Below are positions 6,564-9,259 of a stretch of DNA of 9,259 bases, one piece after another. The notes beneath the pieces are model-generated. The model was given only the letters and a program-made list of their open reading frames with translations. It was not told the DNA's origin and made no database searches. Every line of letters starts with the position of its first letter. The first letter of the stretch is position 1. The translations under genes and the position numbers were made by a program. The DNA is from JACKOF01 sp041571855 (GTDB lineage: Bacteria > Pseudomonadota > Gammaproteobacteria > Pseudomonadales > Porticoccaceae). Location of the stretch: contig JBFFTH010000074.1 of assembly GCA_041571855.1 (NCBI GenBank), forward strand, positions 1 to 9,259, read 5' to 3'.

Positions 6564-7057
6564 GCGCGCTGTCGGCATATATGGTCTAACAGCGCCTGCG
6601 AGGCCTGCTCAACCAGGTCCAGCACCTGCTCAAAGCCCTGCTCTCCCCCATAATAGGGGTCCGGAACTTCACGGGGACCGCGTTCGCCATAGGCACAGGG
6701 AAGAAACAGGCCGAGGTGACCGCTAAAATCGCCGGGTTTCATCATCTCCAGGTCGAGCAGGTTTTGCACATCCATCGCCAGCACGTAATCGAACACCCTG
6801 AAATCGGCCGCACTGACCTGTCGCGCACGCAGCCTGCTCAGGTCATAACCCCGAGAAAGTGCCGCCTGTTGTGCCCGTTTGTCGGGTGGTCTGCCAATAT
6901 GCCAGTCGCCGGTGCCAGCCGAATCTGCGGCAATCTGGGTAGACAAATCACTTTTGCGCACCAAATCTTCAAAGATGCCGTGTGCAGTAGGCGAACGACA
7001 GATGTTGCCCAGACAGACAAAAAGCACGCGAACCTGATTGCTGGATCTGTTTTCCAT
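6548..7057 (-). CDS. Low-molecular-weight protein tyrosine phosphatase
   Basis: A cytoplasmic phosphotyrosine phosphatase of the LMW class. The P-loop C-x5-R-S is complete: Cys15 (nucleophile), Arg21 and Ser22 in VCLGNICRSPTA. The general-acid loop DPYY is at 133-136 (Asp133). The length of 169 is somewhat longer than the usual 145-160 because of an N-terminal extension of about 8 residues and a C-terminal tail. The gene starts 2 nt after the kdsB stop and overlaps murB, so translation is probably coupled; the ribosome site itself is poor. A phosphatase of this class between kdsB and murB is also known from Pseudomonas. There is no tyrosine kinase or capsule export gene beside it, so it need not be a Wzb partner. 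The substrate is unknown. Confidence 0.94.
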   Translation of the reverse strand: MENRSSNQVRVLFVCLGNICRSPTAHGIFEDLVRKSDLSTQIAADSAGTGDWHIGRPPDKRAQQAALSRGYDLSRLRARQVSAADFRVFDYVLAMDVQNLLDLEMMKPGDFSGHLGLFLPCAYGERGPREVPDPYYGGEQGFEQVLDLVEQASQALLDHICRQRAWLLK

Positions 7058-7059
7058 GA

Positions 7060-7821
7060 TCAGCTGGCGTCAAGGAAATTAATAACCCGTTGCAGGTCTT
7101 CCTCAGTATCAACCCCACCGGGAACATCGGCAATGGCTGGCGCAACGTGAATTTTGGTTCCATTCCAGAGAAATCTCAGCTGTTCCAGGCATTCGAGGGA
7201 TTCAATTGGCGCCATTGGCCACTGCACGAACTGGTTGAGCTGCTGCACCCGGTAGGCATAGATGCCGACATGTCGCATCGGCTGCAGAATATCCACCATT
7301 GCTTTCAGGGGCGCATCCTGAAAGTCGCGGGGCCAGGGTATCGATGCCCGGCTAAAGTACAGGGCCAGGCCCGCTTTATCGAAGACAGCTTTGACAATGT
7401 TGGGATTCCTGAAATCCTCTTCCGAGAGAATGGGCTCTGCAAGGGTCGCGACCCCTGCCTCGGAATTGGCGGAGAGGTTGTCAGCGACCTGGTTGATAAC
7501 CTGGGGCGGAATTAGCGGTTCATCGCCCTGCACGTTGACTACAATCTCATCGTCTGCCAGGCCGATCAGGCTGGCCACTTCCTGCAGGCGGTCTGTGCCG
7601 GACTCGTGATCTGAGGATGTCATGCAGGAATCACCGCCAAAGCTTTGGACAACATCTGCAATTCGCGGGTCATCAGTGGCCACAATCACTCGCGCAGCAT
7701 TACTTTTTCTGGCCTGCTCGTAGACGCGCTGGATCATGGTCTTGCCATGTATATTGCGCAGTGGTTTCCCGGGAAGACGGCTCGATTGATAGCGGGCCGG
7801 AATAACAACAATAAAGGACAT
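7060..7821 (-). CDS. kdsB: 3-deoxy-manno-octulosonate cytidylyltransferase (CMP-Kdo synthetase)
   Basis: KdsB activates Kdo with CTP to CMP-Kdo, the donor used to add the inner-core sugar to lipid A; it acts in the cytoplasm. The 253 residues match the family (E. coli 248). The nucleotide-binding motif IPARYQSSRLPGKPL is at 7-21, followed by VNVQGDEPLI (95-104, metal and substrate binding), the YFSRASIPWPR stretch (155-165), RHVGIYAYR (183-191), the IESLECLEQLRFL stretch and PGGVDTEEDL (234-243). It lies 17 nt after lpxK, with a modest TGGA ribosome site. In E. coli and Pseudomonas a small Trm112-family gene lies between these two; here there is no room for it. Confidence 0.98.
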   Translation of the reverse strand: MSFIVVIPARYQSSRLPGKPLRNIHGKTMIQRVYEQARKSNAARVIVATDDPRIADVVQSFGGDSCMTSSDHESGTDRLQEVASLIGLADDEIVVNVQGDEPLIPPQVINQVADNLSANSEAGVATLAEPILSEEDFRNPNIVKAVFDKAGLALYFSRASIPWPRDFQDAPLKAMVDILQPMRHVGIYAYRVQQLNQFVQWPMAPIESLECLEQLRFLWNGTKIHVAPAIADVPGGVDTEEDLQRVINFLDAS

Positions 7822-7838
7822 TTCTATTTCCAGGTTTT

Positions 7839-8846
7839 CTAATGGGCTGCTTGTGACGCCTGCTCAACCAGATGTTGCAGACGCTGAAAAAACTCGCGGG
7901 GCAGTCTGGCTTCAACATCCAGCACCCAGACATTCTCCCCTGCCAACCGGTCGCACTTTACCGCGTCCTTGGCGGTAATAATAACAGGCCTGGCATCATC
8001 AAATCGAAACTCCTCACCGGTGAAGCTGTGGTGATCCGGATAGGCATGCAATTCAGGGTTCATGCCCAGCTGCCTGAGCGTATTTGTAAAACGCTGCGGA
8101 TTACCGATACCGGCAACGGCGTGAACATTTTTATCATGGTTCCACTTTTCGACATCAATCAGCTCGCCGTGAACCAGGTTACGAAACCGCACGGCACTGA
8201 TTTCCATCGGGTAAACATGTGGATTATCTATCTTTAAGCCGGGGTTTTTCTGGCCGTTAACCACCACCATATCCACCTCCCGGAGACGCTCGGGGGGTTC
8301 CCTGAGAGGGCCTGCGGGCAGGCAATAGCCATTGCCAAAGCCGCGCTCTCCATCGACAACGACAATTTCCACGTCCCGCTGGAGTCGGTAATGCTGGAGC
8401 CCATCATCGCTGAAGATCACCCGGCAGTCAGAGTTATCCTGCAAATACCGGGCCGCGCGATCACGATTGGGATCAACAACTACCGGGCAAAGGCTGGCAT
8501 AGAGCAAGGGCTCATCCCCTACTTCCTCTGCACTGCTGGCACTGCTGACCTGGCAGGGATAGTGATCCGCCTTGCCGCCATAGCCGCGGCTGATAACACC
8601 CGGCTGGCCGGCAATCGACAGGAAGTGGCTGACGATTGACAACAGCAACGGGGTTTTACCCGTACCGCCGACGGAGATATTGCCCACCACCACAACCGGG
8701 ACATCGAGCGGGGAGGCTCTATGGGCAAGAAGCCGCCTGCGGCGCCAGGCCGCTAAGAGGCGGAACAGCCAGGTCAATGGCAGCAGCAGTATCGACCAGC
8801 TTTTGCGACGATACCAGGCTCGCTCCAGCGGTGAGGACATCATCAT
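7839..8846 (-). CDS. lpxK: Tetraacyldisaccharide 4'-kinase
   Basis: LpxK phosphorylates the 4' position of the lipid A disaccharide precursor with ATP, at the inner face of the inner membrane. The 335 residues fit the family (E. coli 328). A hydrophobic, basic N-terminal membrane anchor (about 17-33, LLPLTWLF) precedes the P-loop GNISVGGTGKTP (55-66). Further family motifs are SRGYGG (86-91), GDEP (110-113), DDGLQH (147-152), AGIGNPQRF (245-253) and ITAKDAVKC (290-298). Three ATG codons in a row (8846, 8843, 8840) begin the frame. The first overlaps the msbA stop in an ATGA, so translation is coupled. No exbB/exbD genes separate it from msbA, unlike in Pseudomonas. Confidence 0.97.
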   Translation of the reverse strand: MMMSSPLERAWYRRKSWSILLLPLTWLFRLLAAWRRRRLLAHRASPLDVPVVVVGNISVGGTGKTPLLLSIVSHFLSIAGQPGVISRGYGGKADHYPCQVSSASSAEEVGDEPLLYASLCPVVVDPNRDRAARYLQDNSDCRVIFSDDGLQHYRLQRDVEIVVVDGERGFGNGYCLPAGPLREPPERLREVDMVVVNGQKNPGLKIDNPHVYPMEISAVRFRNLVHGELIDVEKWNHDKNVHAVAGIGNPQRFTNTLRQLGMNPELHAYPDHHSFTGEEFRFDDARPVIITAKDAVKCDRLAGENVWVLDVEARLPREFFQRLQHLVEQASQAAH

Positions 8847-9259
8847 GCCCCGTCAGAGAATTGTTTTTTATGCAGCTGGGCGTAACGGCCACCCATTTCA
8901 AGTAGCGATGCATGAGAGCCGCGCTCTACGATACGCCCTTTCTCTAAAACAATGATCACATCGGCCTGCTCGATGGTGCTCAGGCGGTGGGCAATGACAA
9001 AGGTTGTGCGGCCCTTCATCAGAAGTTCCAGTGCCTCCTGGATATGATGTTCTGACTCCGTATCAAGAGCCGAGGTAGCTTCATCCAAAATCAGGATCGG
9101 GGCATTTTTAAGCAGTGCCCGGGCAATGGCGATTCGCTGGCGCTGTCCCCCGGAAAGCATTACGCCATCATCGCCCACCAGCGTATCAAAACCCTTCGGC
9201 AGCTCTTCGATAAATCCAATGGCATTGGCAGCCCTGGCTGCAGCCTCGACCTCTTCACG
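8843..9259 (-). CDS. msbA: Lipid A export ATP-binding/permease protein MsbA, C-terminal part only
   Basis: Only the last 138 codons of this ABC transporter are in the window; the membrane domain and Walker A lie beyond the right edge. The frame is open to position 9259. Visible from the edge inward are the helical region REEVEAAARAANAIGF, the ABC signature LSGGQRQRIAIARALL, Walker B ILILDEATSALD and the H-loop FVIAHRLSTIEQAD. The protein ends soon after with the charged stretch QLHKKQF. MsbA flips core-lipid A across the inner membrane. Assignment to MsbA rather than another exporter rests on these motifs and on the 4-nt overlap with lpxK, the standard msbA-lpxK pair. Confidence 0.95.
   Translation of the reverse strand, partial: REEVEAAARAANAIGFIEELPKGFDTLVGDDGVMLSGGQRQRIAIARALLKNAPILILDEATSALDTESEHHIQEALELLMKGRTTFVIAHRLSTIEQADVIIVLEKGRIVERGSHASLLEMGGRYAQLHKKQFSDGA

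Overview
The window looks like chromosomal DNA of a gammaproteobacterium, probably a free-living or marine lineage. It combines an enteric-like msbA-lpxK junction, a Pseudomonas-like kdsB / low-molecular-weight phosphatase / murB run, the gammaproteobacterial GacA(UvrY)-uvrC-pgsA run, and tRNA-Cys plus tRNA-Leu genes after pgsA. The genus cannot be fixed from this sequence alone. Every supported gene is on the minus strand, so the biological order runs from the right edge (9259) to the left edge (1).

Right half (9259 to 5529): an envelope-building run. It holds the end of the MsbA lipid A flippase, LpxK (lipid A 4'-kinase), KdsB (CMP-Kdo synthetase), a low-molecular-weight protein tyrosine phosphatase and MurB (peptidoglycan precursor reductase). 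Gaps are 17 nt or less, or the genes overlap, so this is very likely one transcription unit. It couples lipopolysaccharide and peptidoglycan precursor synthesis.

Middle (5528 to 2324): directly after the murB stop comes a GacA/UvrY response regulator, then UvrC (excision repair nuclease subunit) and PgsA (phosphatidylglycerophosphate synthase). The joining of the lpxK-kdsB-phosphatase-murB block to the uvrY-uvrC-pgsA block with almost no spacer is the most notable layout feature of the housekeeping part.

Spacer and tRNAs (2323 to 1700): a 230-nt gene-free stretch holds a candidate stable-RNA promoter and an inverted repeat. tRNA-Cys(GCA) and tRNA-Leu(UAA) follow, then a 189-nt gene-free stretch with a small hairpin and a short imperfect direct repeat.

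Left end (1699 to 1): a tightly packed set of three exported proteins. They are a DUF2846-like lipoprotein, a larger lipoprotein that appears to carry two BamE/SmpA-like modules, and the start of a secreted protein of unknown function that runs off the window. This trio is the accessory, least understood part of the window. I see no transposase, CRISPR array, phage gene or obvious defence system. Most of the window is ordinary core genome.
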